Positions 12,436 to 21,092 of a stretch of 23,148 nucleotides of DNA are shown in pieces. A model generated the notes under the pieces. It was not told the origin of the DNA. It searched no databases and was given only the letters and a program-made list of their open reading frames with translations. Numbering within the stretch: position 1 is the stretch's first letter; the number at the start of each line of letters is the position of its first letter. The DNA is from Treponema sp. Its GTDB lineage: Bacteria; Spirochaetota; Spirochaetia; Treponematales; Treponemataceae. Made by a program: the position numbers and the translations under genes. The DNA is taken from positions 1-23,148 of the forward strand of contig JAKSLX010000031.1 of assembly GCA_024400915.1 (NCBI GenBank), read 5' to 3'.

Positions 12436-13455
12436 ATGCGTAAGTTTTCCGTAATATTTTTAGTTTCCGTTTTGTCCTCAGCAATTTTTGCAAAGACTCC
12501 TCAGTGGGTAAAGAATCCTTCAAAGGTTTATCCTGCACAGGATTATTTTTCTGCAGTAGGAAACGGCAAGACTCAGCAGCAGGCTGAACTTTCTGCTGTT
12601 GAAAATCTTGCCGCAATCTTTGGCCGCAATGTTCGTTCTGCTTCCAAAGCTTCTTCAAGAATGCAGCAGGCAGAATCAAACGGAACCGTATCAACAGGCA
12701 TGTCTGCAGATTTTTCAAAGGACATCATGCAGCGTGTTGCGGTAGAAGACCTTATTGGAATTGAACTTAAGGAATATTACGAAGAAGAAAAGAAGTTCTA
12801 TGCTCTTGCTGTAATGGACAAAAAAAAGACGGAAGAACTGATTCTTTCTTCTCTAAAGGCAAACAATGCAAGAATTGAAAATCTTTTTTGCGCCGCAAAA
12901 CCTTCGGAACTTTATACTCTGGAAACTTACGCCCGCTTTGACTTTGCCCGTGAAATTGCAGAACTTGATGAAAAGATGCTTTCAAAGCTTGAGGTTATCA
13001 ATGTTACTTCAGCCGAAGGAATAAAGAAACAGCTTTATACTGTTTCTTCAGTTCGTTCTCAGTTGCTGGACATAGCAAGGGCTATTCCCATATATGTAAA
13101 AATCGCCGGTGATGAAGAAGACAAAATGTTCCAGGCAGTTTCAGAAATGTTTGGAGCCTATGGATTCCGTGTTACAGATTCAAGTGAAAGCCGTTACACA
13201 TTTTTTGCAAAGATAGAAAAATTTGAACGCGAAGCTGACAACAAGAAAACCGTTCAGTGCATCTACAGCTTTGAAGGTCAGCTTAAGGATGAGCAGGAAA
13301 TGGAATTCCTTTGGTCAACTTCCTTCAATGGCAGGGAAAGCTCAGGCAGCAGAGAACTTCTTCCTTCAAAGACCCAGCGTGCCATGGCAAGCAAAGTAAA
13401 ATCCGATTGTGGAAACAGCTTTGGTAAATTCCTTGGCAACATGAGGACTGAATAA
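12436..13455 (+). CDS. LPP20-family exported protein
   Basis: This 339-residue protein has a signal peptide (MRKFSVIFLVSVLSSAIFA, no lipobox cysteine). It is followed by PQWVKNPSKVYPAQDYFSAV and GNGKTQQQAELSAVENLAAI, the LPP20 domain signature. KKFYALAVMDKKK closes that domain near residue 130. The remaining 200 residues look like a second alpha/beta domain. It is the last gene of the envelope operon with the LpoB-like protein and probably works with it at the cell envelope. Its stop is 1 nt from that of the convergent ABC ATPase, with no terminator between them. Confidence 0.85.
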   Translation: MRKFSVIFLVSVLSSAIFAKTPQWVKNPSKVYPAQDYFSAVGNGKTQQQAELSAVENLAAIFGRNVRSASKASSRMQQAESNGTVSTGMSADFSKDIMQRVAVEDLIGIELKEYYEEEKKFYALAVMDKKKTEELILSSLKANNARIENLFCAAKPSELYTLETYARFDFAREIAELDEKMLSKLEVINVTSAEGIKKQLYTVSSVRSQLLDIARAIPIYVKIAGDEEDKMFQAVSEMFGAYGFRVTDSSESRYTFFAKIEKFEREADNKKTVQCIYSFEGQLKDEQEMEFLWSTSFNGRESSGSRELLPSKTQRAMASKVKSDCGNSFGKFLGNMRTE

Positions 13456-13456
13456 A

Positions 13457-14260
13457 CTACTGCAGGAGCATCTTGTCGCTGACAAGTCCCTTGTTTTTTA
13501 TTGACCTGAACTTTTCTACAAGATCATCCATGGTCAGGTTGGCTTTTTCTTCTTTGTCGATGTCCAGGATAATTTCCCCACCGTCCATCATCAAAAGGCG
13601 CGTTCCATAATCAAGGGCGTGCTGCATGTTGTGGGTTACCATCATTACCGTAAGGTTGTATTCCGCGGCAAATTTTTTTGTAAGCTCCATTACAATTGCG
13701 GCATTTGTCGGATCAAGGGCGGCTGTATGCTCGTCAAGCAAAAGCAGATCAGGCTTAGACATTACTGCCATCAAAAGTGTAAGGGCCTGTCGCTGTCCAC
13801 CAGAAAAGAGTTCAACATTGTCGTTAAGTCGGTTTTCAAGCCCCATATCAAGGATGGAAACCTGCTTTTTGAATTCCTCGCGGAGCTTTGAGTTCAAGCT
13901 TATTTTCAATCCCTTGAATCCTTTTTTTGATGCGATGACCATGTTGTCTTCAAGGGACATTTTTCCAGCAGTTCCCAAAAGCGGATTCTGGAAAATACGG
14001 CCGATGTAACGGGCCCTTCTGTATTCCTTTTCTTTTGTAATGTCTTCGATTCCCTTTTCTGTTTCACGGAGGATTGATCCGCTGGTTGCAGAATAGGTTC
14101 CAGCAATCACATTGTACAAGGTTGATTTACCTGCACCGTTGGATCCGATGACAGTGATGAAATCTCCCCTGTTGATTTTAAGGTTGATGTTTTTTAGGGC
14201 GTGATTTTCATCCGGAGTGTTTTTGTTGAATACGATGTTGATGTCTTTGAGTTCAATCAT
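13457..14260 (-). CDS. ABC importer ATPase (TrpZ-like, COG1101)
   Basis: This 267-residue ATPase drives the importer whose permease and binding protein lie upstream. Walker A GSNGAGKS is at 39-46, Q-loop Q91, signature FSGGQ at 152-156 (F in place of L), Walker B LLLLDE at 172-177 and H-loop H210. The COG1101 family pairs with PF04392 binding proteins; characterised relatives (TrpXYZ type) import aromatic amino acids, so that substrate class is a reasonable guess only. The ATG overlaps the permease stop (ATGA) and has a strong AGGAG site, so the two genes are translationally coupled. Confidence 0.9.
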   Translation of the reverse strand: MIELKDINIVFNKNTPDENHALKNINLKINRGDFITVIGSNGAGKSTLYNVIAGTYSATSGSILRETEKGIEDITKEKEYRRARYIGRIFQNPLLGTAGKMSLEDNMVIASKKGFKGLKISLNSKLREEFKKQVSILDMGLENRLNDNVELFSGGQRQALTLLMAVMSKPDLLLLDEHTAALDPTNAAIVMELTKKFAAEYNLTVMMVTHNMQHALDYGTRLLMMDGGEIILDIDKEEKANLTMDDLVEKFRSIKNKGLVSDKMLLQ

Positions 14261-15183
14261 TTTGCCTCTCCTTTGTCTTTCTTAAAGCGATCCAAAAGAT
14301 TTGTTCTTGAAACGATGAGGCAGGCAATGATGAGTATGCCCGTTACAAGCTTTAGGTCGTTAGGAGTGATGTGCACTTTGTATCCATAGCTTCTTGCAAG
14401 AATCATGAGGGCACGGTAAACGATGGAACCGATGAACACGCGCAGCGTCTGGAGCCCGATCCTGTTTGACTTGATGATGAACTCACCGAGCATTAAAGAT
14501 GCAAGGCCTGAAACAACAATTCCAGTTCCCATTCCAACATCGGCAAAGCCGTTGTACATTGCGGCAAAACTTCCAGCAAGGGCGGCAAGTCCGTTTCCAA
14601 AACAGATTCCGATGGTTCTTACAATGTTTGGATTTACACCCTGGGAAACTATGAGCTGTGGATTTGATCCAAGGGCACCCATGGTAAGTCCAAGGTCCGT
14701 GTGGTAGAAAAGGTCCATGAGCAGTTTTAAAACTACAACAAAGATGATAAGGAAGAATACGAGTCCCCATTCAACATCAAGTTCAAGTCCCATGTCAAAA
14801 AAGAGATCGTATGCTCTGTCCTGAATCTTTGAAAATAGTGTTTCTATCTTAAGAAATGAAATGTTTGCCTTGTTTGACATTATCCTCAGGTTGACTGAAT
14901 ATAGCATGGTCATGGTGAGGATACCAGCAAGCAGATCAGGGATCTTAAGTTTTGTGTAGATTGCACTTGTAACAAGTCCTGCCACGAGTCCAGAAAGAAA
15001 AGCAATCATGATGGCAGCTGCAGGAGACATGCCTAAAGTAAGGCAGGCTGCAAGAACACAGGCGCCAAGAGGAAAGCTTCCATCCACAGTCATGTCGCAG
15101 AAGTTGAGAACTCTGAAAGTAGAGAAGACCCCAAGTACCATGATTCCGTAGATGAGGCCTTCTATCAAAATTGAATTAAGCAT
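14257..15183 (-). CDS. ABC importer permease (TrpY-like, COG4120)
   Basis: This 308-residue integral membrane protein has about eight hydrophobic segments, of the LivH-like permease class in COG4120. It opens directly with a hydrophobic helix (LIEGLIYGIMVLGVFSTFRV) and the conserved DMTVDGSFPLGA. Later GLAALAGSFAAMYNGFADVG and SGLASLMLGEFI form the coupling region. It starts 3 nt after the binding-protein gene and ends in the ATPase start. Confidence 0.9.
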   Translation of the reverse strand: MLNSILIEGLIYGIMVLGVFSTFRVLNFCDMTVDGSFPLGACVLAACLTLGMSPAAAIMIAFLSGLVAGLVTSAIYTKLKIPDLLAGILTMTMLYSVNLRIMSNKANISFLKIETLFSKIQDRAYDLFFDMGLELDVEWGLVFFLIIFVVVLKLLMDLFYHTDLGLTMGALGSNPQLIVSQGVNPNIVRTIGICFGNGLAALAGSFAAMYNGFADVGMGTGIVVSGLASLMLGEFIIKSNRIGLQTLRVFIGSIVYRALMILARSYGYKVHITPNDLKLVTGILIIACLIVSRTNLLDRFKKDKGEAK

Positions 15184-15186
15184 ACT

Positions 15187-16173
15187 TTATTTTTCTGTAA
15201 GCTTTCCGTTCTGGAAAATGAGATTAGCCTGCTTGATGAGCTTTTCATCAACGTTGATTCCGCAGTTTGCCGCAGTGTCAAGGTCAATGAGGAAATCGCT
15301 GTCAGATGGGTCTGTCATGAAGCGGACTGGGAGACTTGCAGGCTTTGCGCCGTTGAGGATCTTAACGACCATTTCTCCTGTTGCGCGTCCAGCCTTGTAA
15401 TAGTTGAAACCAGATGCCATGAAAATTCCACCCTGGCGTGCTGCCGTTACATCACCTGAGAATACAGGCTTCTTTGCTTTTCCGAATACGCTTACAACAG
15501 ATGCGATGGCGCTGAAAACTGTGTTGTCTGTTGAAAGGTAAAGTCCATCACAGCGACCGACGATTGCTTCACAGGCTGCCTTTACTTCGTCAGACTTTGT
15601 AATGCTCTGTGTCACAAGCTTGATTCCTGCTTCCTTGCATCCTTTTTCAACAAGGGCGAGGGCACTTGCAGAATTGTCTTCATTGCTTGTGTAGATGTAG
15701 CCGAGTGTCTTGATTCCAGCAACTTCCTTAAAGAGCTTGATGTGCTGTTCTGTAGGAATTGCATCGCTCATGCCTGTAACATTGCGTTCACCATGGGCTG
15801 TTGTAGAGACAAGTCCTGCGCCGACTGGGTCAGTAACTGTTCCAAAGACAACAGGAATGTTCTTGAGTGTTGTTGCAAGGGAAACAGCGATCGGTGTTGC
15901 GATACCGACTGCGACATTCACTTTTTCTGCCTTGTACTGTGCAGCGATCTGTGCTGCGGTTCCAACGTCTCCGTTTGCATTCTGGAGGTCATATTCTGCA
16001 TCGATTCCAGCATCCTTGATTGCATCCATTACGCCACGTTCAACATCATCGAGAGCAACGTGCTGAACAATTTTTGCGATACCGATCTTAACTTTCTTGC
16101 CCTTAGCAGGCTTTGCGAATGCGCTGCCAAAAAGAAGAGCAGCGGCTGTAAGTGTAAAAATGATTTTTTTCAT
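15187..16173 (-). CDS. ABC importer substrate-binding protein (PF04392, TrpX-like)
   Basis: This 328-residue periplasmic binding protein has a signal peptide ending SAFA and no lipobox cysteine. The mature domain follows ABC_sub_bind: KVKIGIAKIVQHVALDDVER, PVVFGTVTDPVGAGLV, GYIYTSNEDNSASALA and GGIFMASGFNYYKAGRATGE. Relatives bind tryptophan, tyrosine or related small molecules; the ligand here is not determined. It is the first gene of the transporter operon. The GGAAGG site precedes the ATG, and a strong promoter with an overlapping palindrome lies just upstream. Confidence 0.9.
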   Translation of the reverse strand: MKKIIFTLTAAALLFGSAFAKPAKGKKVKIGIAKIVQHVALDDVERGVMDAIKDAGIDAEYDLQNANGDVGTAAQIAAQYKAEKVNVAVGIATPIAVSLATTLKNIPVVFGTVTDPVGAGLVSTTAHGERNVTGMSDAIPTEQHIKLFKEVAGIKTLGYIYTSNEDNSASALALVEKGCKEAGIKLVTQSITKSDEVKAACEAIVGRCDGLYLSTDNTVFSAIASVVSVFGKAKKPVFSGDVTAARQGGIFMASGFNYYKAGRATGEMVVKILNGAKPASLPVRFMTDPSDSDFLIDLDTAANCGINVDEKLIKQANLIFQNGKLTEK

Positions 16174-16185
16174 GGGGATTACCTT

Positions 16186-16229
16186 CCTTTGTTTCTATCA
16201 ATAGTAACAAAGGAAATGGCAAAAGTCAA
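16186..16229 (-). promoter_or_regulatory. Promoter and palindromic operator of the ABC importer operon
   Basis: On the minus strand TTGACT (16229-16224) and TACTAT (16206-16201) are separated by 17 bp. A 28-bp palindrome at 16186-16213 (CCTTTGTT-T-CTAT-CA-ATAG-T-AACAAAGG) covers the -10 box and the predicted start site. Because transcription should begin inside it, it is better explained as a repressor-binding DNA site than as an RNA hairpin. Confidence 0.65.
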
Positions 16230-16244
16230 AGGTTTTTAAAACAA

Positions 16245-16288
16245 AAAGGGGCTGACAGTCTGGAAACTTTCCGGACTGCCAACCCTTT
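16245..16288 (-). terminator. Intrinsic terminator after the putP-like gene
   Basis: AAAGGGG 16245-16251 pairs with CCCTTT 16283-16288, continuing inward through a near-perfect CAGTC/GACTG and TGGAAA/TTTCCG stem. Read leftward, it ends in a T-rich run, so it terminates the symporter transcript before the ABC promoter. Confidence 0.75.
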
Positions 16289-16309
16289 CTTTTAGGTTTC
16301 TAATATATT

Positions 16310-17818
16310 TTAGTCAGCCATTCTCTTGTATTCGTCGAACTTTTCTTCAACGCCAGGCTTTGTCTTTGTAACAAGGCTTACGAGAACAGCAACAACAAGA
16401 GTTGCAATGAATCCTGGGAGGATTTCGTAGATGTCAAAGAGTCCGCCGTGGAGATTGTGCCATACAACAACTGTGATGAATCCTACGAGGAGACCTGCAG
16501 AGGCACCGTCAGCTGTACATTTCTTCCAGAAGAGAGCGAGGAAGATGATTGCACCGAATGTTGCACCGAATCCTGCCCAAGCATAAGAAACAAGACCGAA
16601 GATTGAGTTGTTGTTTGGAAGGAGGCAGAGTCCGAATGCAATAATTGCAACTGCAAATACTGTAATGCGGCTTACAAGGAGAACCTTCTTTTCATCAGCG
16701 TCCTTGTTGATCTTTGCCTTGTAAAGGTCAAGGGAAACTGTAGAAGCAACAGCAAGAAGCTGGCTGTCTGCTGTGGACATTGAAGCTGCAAGGATTGCAC
16801 AGAGGAAGATTCCTGCGATGAATGAAGGGAACATCTTGAGCATTGTTTCGCTGAATACTGTTTCAGCTGTTCCGTTATCAAGAAGGTTTGGAAGAAGATA
16901 AACTGTTCCGAGTGAACCGATTACGAATGCACCGATGTAAGCAACAATCATCCAGATGATACCTACGCGTCGTGCTGTCTTGATTTCTTCGTTAGAACGG
17001 ATTCCCATGAAGCGAACGATGATGTGTGGCATTCCGAAGTATCCGAGACACCATGCGAAAGCAGAGATTGCGCTCTTTGCACTGAAGCTCTGGTTTGCCG
17101 TAAATACCTTCTGAAGGTCAGCATTGAATTCGCCTGAAAGAGCCTTTACGCTGAATGCCTTTGCAGAGTTGATTGCTTCTGTTGGACCGCCGAGTGCGAA
17201 AATTGCAACTGTTCCTGCAATTACGAATGCGAAGAAAATCAATGCACCCTGAACGAAGTCTGTCGTACATACTGCACGGTATCCGCCGAGGATTGTGTAC
17301 GAAAGGATTACAACAAGACCGATAACCATACCGACTGTGTAGTTGAGGCCGAATACTGACCGGAAAAGCTTACCGCATGCAACGATTCCCGATGCTGTAT
17401 AAATTGTAAAGAAGAATACGATGAGGATAACTGAAATGATGTTGCAGCGTTCGCTCTTGAATCTGTTCTTGAAGAAGCCAGGAATTGTGATTGAGTCACC
17501 GTATGCAATAGAACATTTGCGCAATGGCTTTGCAACGATGAGCCAGTTGAGGTATGTACCTACAATGAGACCGATTGCAGTCCAGAATGTTTCCTTGATT
17601 CCACCAAGATAGCAGAGTCCAGGAAGACCCATCAAGAGCCATGCAGAAGAGTCAGAAGCTTCTGCGCTGAGAGCTGTTACCCATGGACCGATTCCGCGTC
17701 CACCAAGGAAGAAGTCCTTTGCATTGTTTGTCTTCTTTGAGCTCCTGATTCCGATGTAAACCATGAAGCCAAGATAGAGGGCAAATGCACAGATTTTACC
17801 GATTGTCTGTAAAGTCAT
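16310..17818 (-). CDS. putP: Sodium/proline symporter-type SSS transporter
   Basis: This 502-residue sodium:solute symporter has about 13 membrane helices. FFLGGRGIGPWVTALSAEAS followed by SSAWLLMGLPG is the PutP hallmark, and LGGYRAVCTTDFVQ and ILAASMSTADSQLL follow in order. Proline is the likely substrate, though other SSS substrates are possible. The ATG at 17818 has AGGTGG just upstream; the in-frame GTG at 17827 falls inside that site. It is divergent from the LacI-family gene and shares a 148-bp control region with it. Confidence 0.88.
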   Translation of the reverse strand: MTLQTIGKICAFALYLGFMVYIGIRSSKKTNNAKDFFLGGRGIGPWVTALSAEASDSSAWLLMGLPGLCYLGGIKETFWTAIGLIVGTYLNWLIVAKPLRKCSIAYGDSITIPGFFKNRFKSERCNIISVILIVFFFTIYTASGIVACGKLFRSVFGLNYTVGMVIGLVVILSYTILGGYRAVCTTDFVQGALIFFAFVIAGTVAIFALGGPTEAINSAKAFSVKALSGEFNADLQKVFTANQSFSAKSAISAFAWCLGYFGMPHIIVRFMGIRSNEEIKTARRVGIIWMIVAYIGAFVIGSLGTVYLLPNLLDNGTAETVFSETMLKMFPSFIAGIFLCAILAASMSTADSQLLAVASTVSLDLYKAKINKDADEKKVLLVSRITVFAVAIIAFGLCLLPNNNSIFGLVSYAWAGFGATFGAIIFLALFWKKCTADGASAGLLVGFITVVVWHNLHGGLFDIYEILPGFIATLVVAVLVSLVTKTKPGVEEKFDEYKRMAD

Positions 17819-17857
17819 TTCTACCACCTGAAACTTAAAAAATATTTAATTTAGTTT

Positions 17858-17887
17858 AGTATAAATAAAGTTTTTGTTCTATGTAAA
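17858..17887 (-). promoter_or_regulatory. Promoter of the putP-like gene
   Basis: On the minus strand TTTACA (17887-17882) and TATACT (17863-17858) are separated by 18 bp, about 40 nt before the start codon. Confidence 0.6.
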
Positions 17888-17902
17888 AAAGCGCGATTTT
17901 TC

Positions 17903-17942
17903 TTGAAAGAGAAAACAAAGTATGTTATTATTGAAACGTTTC
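17903..17942 (+). promoter_or_regulatory. Promoter and LacI-type operator of the regulator-malQ operon
   Basis: TTGAAA 17903-17908 and TATTAT 17926-17931 are separated by exactly 17 bp. GAAACGTTTC at 17933-17942, a perfect 10-bp palindrome with the central CG typical of LacI/GalR operators, sits at the expected transcription start. This predicts autorepression by the gene that follows. The putP promoter lies 45 bp away and could be affected. Confidence 0.7.
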
Positions 17943-17966
17943 CAATTTGCAACACGGAGGAAATTC

Positions 17967-18971
17967 ATGACAATCAAAGACATTGCAAAAGAATCTGGCT
18001 GCGCAGTCGGAACTGTTTCCCGTGTCTTAAATAATCAGGAATATGTCAGCGAAAAGACCCGTGCCAAGGTTATGAAAGTTGTAAACAAGTATAATTTTGT
18101 CCTCAATACTAATGCAAAGGCTCTCAAGGCACACGGAACCAAGACAATCCTCATTCTTGTAAAGGGTACTTCAAATATTCTCTTAAATACTCTTCTTGAA
18201 ACAGTTCAGAAAAACATGGAAAAACTTCCATATGCGTCAAAAGTTATTGTTCTTGATGAATATGACAACGAGGCAGTAGAAGCGGAAAAAGAACTTAGGG
18301 AAACAAAGGCTCTGGGAATTATTTTCCTTGGAGGTAATCCTGAGCGCAATAGGGAAGTTTTTCCGCGCATAAAGTGTCCGTGTGTTCTGATAACTACAAA
18401 GGCTGATACGGAAGAATATGAAAATCTTTCAAGCGTAAGTACGGACAGTCATGAAGCTTCTGTTCTGGTAGCTCGTCATCTTGCAGAAAAAGGACATAGA
18501 AATATCGGTGTAATCGGTGGTGACCTTGTATCTTCGGCAACTTCAAGAAGACGTTTTGCAGGTTTTACAGAAGGTCTTGAATCTTCAGGGATTTCCTTTG
18601 ACAGGGAAAATGCATACGCAACTTCAAAATATTCACTTGAAGGCGGTGCAAAGGCTGCGGAAGAACTGGTAAATAAATATCATGATCTGACTGCGATTTT
18701 TGCCATGTCCGACATGCAGGCCATGGGAGCTTGCAGAAAACTTCGGGATCTGGGCTATCGTATTCCTGATGACATTTCTGTTGTAGGATTCGATGGTCTT
18801 CCTATAACCCAATTCTACTGTCCAAAGATTACGACAGTCAGGCAGAATGAGGAAGAACTTGCAGTTCAGGGACTCAGGACTCTTCTTGATACAATAGAAA
18901 ACAAGGCTGGTGCAGTTCACAAAAACATACCTTTTGAATTCGTTGAAGGCGAAAGTGTAAAAAAAATATAG
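17967..18971 (+). CDS. LacI/GalR-family transcriptional regulator
   Basis: This 334-residue repressor has an N-terminal helix-turn-helix (TIKDIAKESGCAVGTVSRVL) and hinge, then a periplasmic-binding-protein-like sensor domain (GVIGGDLVSSATSRRRFAGF, ISVVGFDGLPITQFYCPKIT). The ATG at 17967 has GGAGG just upstream; the frame extends further up but has no site there. malQ follows after 24 nt, so the effector is probably maltose, a maltodextrin or a related sugar (inferred from context). An operator-like palindrome lies at its own promoter. Confidence 0.9.
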   Translation: MTIKDIAKESGCAVGTVSRVLNNQEYVSEKTRAKVMKVVNKYNFVLNTNAKALKAHGTKTILILVKGTSNILLNTLLETVQKNMEKLPYASKVIVLDEYDNEAVEAEKELRETKALGIIFLGGNPERNREVFPRIKCPCVLITTKADTEEYENLSSVSTDSHEASVLVARHLAEKGHRNIGVIGGDLVSSATSRRRFAGFTEGLESSGISFDRENAYATSKYSLEGGAKAAEELVNKYHDLTAIFAMSDMQAMGACRKLRDLGYRIPDDISVVGFDGLPITQFYCPKITTVRQNEEELAVQGLRTLLDTIENKAGAVHKNIPFEFVEGESVKKI

Positions 18972-18995
18972 ATGTTTAAACATACGGAGAAGATT

Positions 18996-20483
18996 ATGCT
19001 GAATAAAAGAGCAAACGGCGTGCTGATGCACATTTCATCACTTCCTGGAAACACAGGAATCGGAACAATGGGTAGGGAAGCCTACGAATTCGTTGACTGG
19101 CTTAAGAAGGCAAAGCAGTCTTACTGGCAGATTCTTCCTATCTGTCCTACAAGCTACGGCGACAGCCCATACCAGAGTTTCTCTACTTTTGCCGGAAACC
19201 CATACTTCATCGACTTTGACACCCTTGTAGAACAGGGATACCTTGCAAAGTCAGACTATGAAAATGTGACCTGGTGCGGCCATGAAAACTATGTTGACTA
19301 CGGCACACTCTATGTTGAACGCCACAAGGTTTTTTCTATCCTTCACAACAACTTCAAGAAAAACATTCCGGCCGACTTCGGAGATTTCATAAAGGCAAAC
19401 GATTGGCTTGAAGACTATTCCCTCTTTATGGCAATTAAGGATGCACATGGCGGAATTTCTTTCAGCGAATGGGAAGAAAACATCCGTAAGCGTGAAAGCT
19501 TGACCCTTGAAGCTTGGCGCGGAAAATGTGCCGACAGAATGGAGTACTACAAGATGCTCCAGTATTTCTTCTTCAAGCAGTGGTTTGCCCTCAAGGATTA
19601 CGCAAACAAAAACGGAATCCAGATTATCGGTGACATTCCAATCTATGTTGCTGCAGACAGTGCTGATGTTTGGTCAAATCCTGACCAGTTCATGTTGGAC
19701 CAGAACCTTGTTCCTGTAGAAGTTGCAGGTTGTCCGCCAGACTGCTTTAGCGCAGACGGACAGCTTTGGGGAAATCCTGTTTACAACTGGGAATACCAGA
19801 AGGGAACAGGCTATGCATGGTGGAAGAAGCGCCTTGAAAAATCCCTCAAGATCTATGATGTTCTACGCATCGACCACTTCCGCGGATTCGATTCCTTCTA
19901 TTGTATTCCTTACGGGGCAAAGGATGCCAAGATCGGCCAGTGGAGGCAGGGACCTGGAATGGATCTTTTCAACGCACTTAAGGCACAGTTTGGCGACATG
20001 CCAATCATTGCAGAAGACCTTGGTTTCCTTACAGACAGCGTAAGACAGCTGTTGAAGGATTCAGGATTCCCAGGAATGAAGGTCCTTCAGTTTGCCTTCG
20101 ACAGCCGTGAAGAAAGCGACTACATTCCATACCGCTACACAGCAAACTCAATCGTATACACAGGTACCCACGACAACGACACAATCATGGGCTGGTGCGA
20201 AACAGCAGCTCCAAAAGATGTGGAAAGCGCAAGGGAATACCTTCGTGCCGGAGACAACGCAGACCTTGTAAAGGAAATGATGATAGCCGGAATGGCAAGC
20301 GTTTCGAACACCTGTGTTATCTGCATGCAGGACCTTGCATGTCTTGGAAAGGAAGCAAGAATGAACATTCCTTCTACAGTCGGAAACAACTGGAAGTGGC
20401 GTGCCTCAAAGAACATGTTCACTGATGAAGCAAACAAGTTCCTTGGATTCTACACGGGCCTTTACGGACGTGCAGCAAAGTAA
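18996..20483 (+). CDS. malQ: 4-alpha-glucanotransferase (amylomaltase, GH77)
   Basis: This 495-residue cytoplasmic enzyme transfers alpha-1,4-glucan segments in maltodextrin and glycogen metabolism. GH77 motifs are complete: RANGVLMHISSLPG at the start, GDIPIYVAADSADVW, LRIDHFRGFDSFY with the Asp nucleophile, PIIAEDLGFL with the acid/base Glu, and YTGTHDNDTIMGW. The ATG at 18996 has GGAG about 8 nt upstream; the in-frame ATG at 18972 lies too close to the regulator stop. It is the second gene of the regulator operon and is closed by a strong terminator. Confidence 0.95.
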   Translation: MLNKRANGVLMHISSLPGNTGIGTMGREAYEFVDWLKKAKQSYWQILPICPTSYGDSPYQSFSTFAGNPYFIDFDTLVEQGYLAKSDYENVTWCGHENYVDYGTLYVERHKVFSILHNNFKKNIPADFGDFIKANDWLEDYSLFMAIKDAHGGISFSEWEENIRKRESLTLEAWRGKCADRMEYYKMLQYFFFKQWFALKDYANKNGIQIIGDIPIYVAADSADVWSNPDQFMLDQNLVPVEVAGCPPDCFSADGQLWGNPVYNWEYQKGTGYAWWKKRLEKSLKIYDVLRIDHFRGFDSFYCIPYGAKDAKIGQWRQGPGMDLFNALKAQFGDMPIIAEDLGFLTDSVRQLLKDSGFPGMKVLQFAFDSREESDYIPYRYTANSIVYTGTHDNDTIMGWCETAAPKDVESAREYLRAGDNADLVKEMMIAGMASVSNTCVICMQDLACLGKEARMNIPSTVGNNWKWRASKNMFTDEANKFLGFYTGLYGRAAK

Positions 20484-20517
20484 GACGGAAAGCAGTTAAA
20501 TCAAACCAATAAAAGTG

Positions 20518-20555
20518 CAGGGGTACTTGGCAAGTCCAGGTACCCCTGTTTTTTT
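20518..20555 (+). terminator. Intrinsic terminator after malQ
   Basis: CAGGGGTAC 20518-20526 pairs with GTACCCCTG 20540-20548, extended by TGG/CCA, and is followed by seven T. Confidence 0.9.
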
Positions 20556-20567
20556 AGAGCCTATCTC

Positions 20568-21092
20568 TTATGCAATTTTCATTTCATAAAGGTATTCCCG
20601 GCGTTCCTCGTCGGAACTTTTGTTTCTTCTTCCGCCTGATTCGCTTACCCGGTGCATTCCAAGTTTTTCCATAGTCCTGTACGACGGAACATTTTCTGCG
20701 TCGCAGTGGGCTATGAACTTTCTTACCTTTAGTTCTTCTCTTGCAAACTGGATGATTCTTGTAGCGGCTTCCGTTGCAATTCCTTTTTTCTGGAAATCCC
20801 TGTGTATGATCCATCCAAGCTCAGCGCTGCTGTTTTCCAGAAGATCAAGGCTTATCCCGCCTGCATGCTTCCCATCGTAAAGGATTGCAAATTCAAAGCT
20901 TGTCTGGTTGTCGCTGGCCCACTGTTCCTGACATCTGAGGATGAAAGCTTCCGTTTCTTTTAAACTATCGTTCGGTAGGAATATCATGAATTTAGTGTTT
21001 TCAATGTCACCCGCATAGCTGTGGGTTGATTCAAGGTATTTTAGTTCAATTGGAACTAACGTTAGTCTGTCTGTTTTCAATTCAGTTTTCAT
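20568..21092 (-). CDS. GNAT acetyltransferase, RimJ/RimL type
   Basis: This 174-residue GNAT acetyltransferase (Acetyltransf_3 type) has TDRLTLVPIELKYLESTHSY at the start, the acetyl-CoA motif LGWIIHRDFQKKGIATEAA at about 116-134, and FIAHCDAENVPSYRTMEKLG near the end. The substrate is unknown; protein N-termini or small amines are typical for the group. The ATG at 21092 overlaps the DUF3781 stop (ATGA), so the two are coupled. Confidence 0.85.
   Translation of the reverse strand: MKTELKTDRLTLVPIELKYLESTHSYAGDIENTKFMIFLPNDSLKETEAFILRCQEQWASDNQTSFEFAILYDGKHAGGISLDLLENSSAELGWIIHRDFQKKGIATEAATRIIQFAREELKVRKFIAHCDAENVPSYRTMEKLGMHRVSESGGRRNKSSDEERREYLYEMKIA

Noticed and set aside
13626..14009. 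A 127-codon plus-strand frame over the ABC ATPase
   Set aside because: It is serine- and arginine-rich with no recognisable domain, and antisense to intact Walker and signature motifs.
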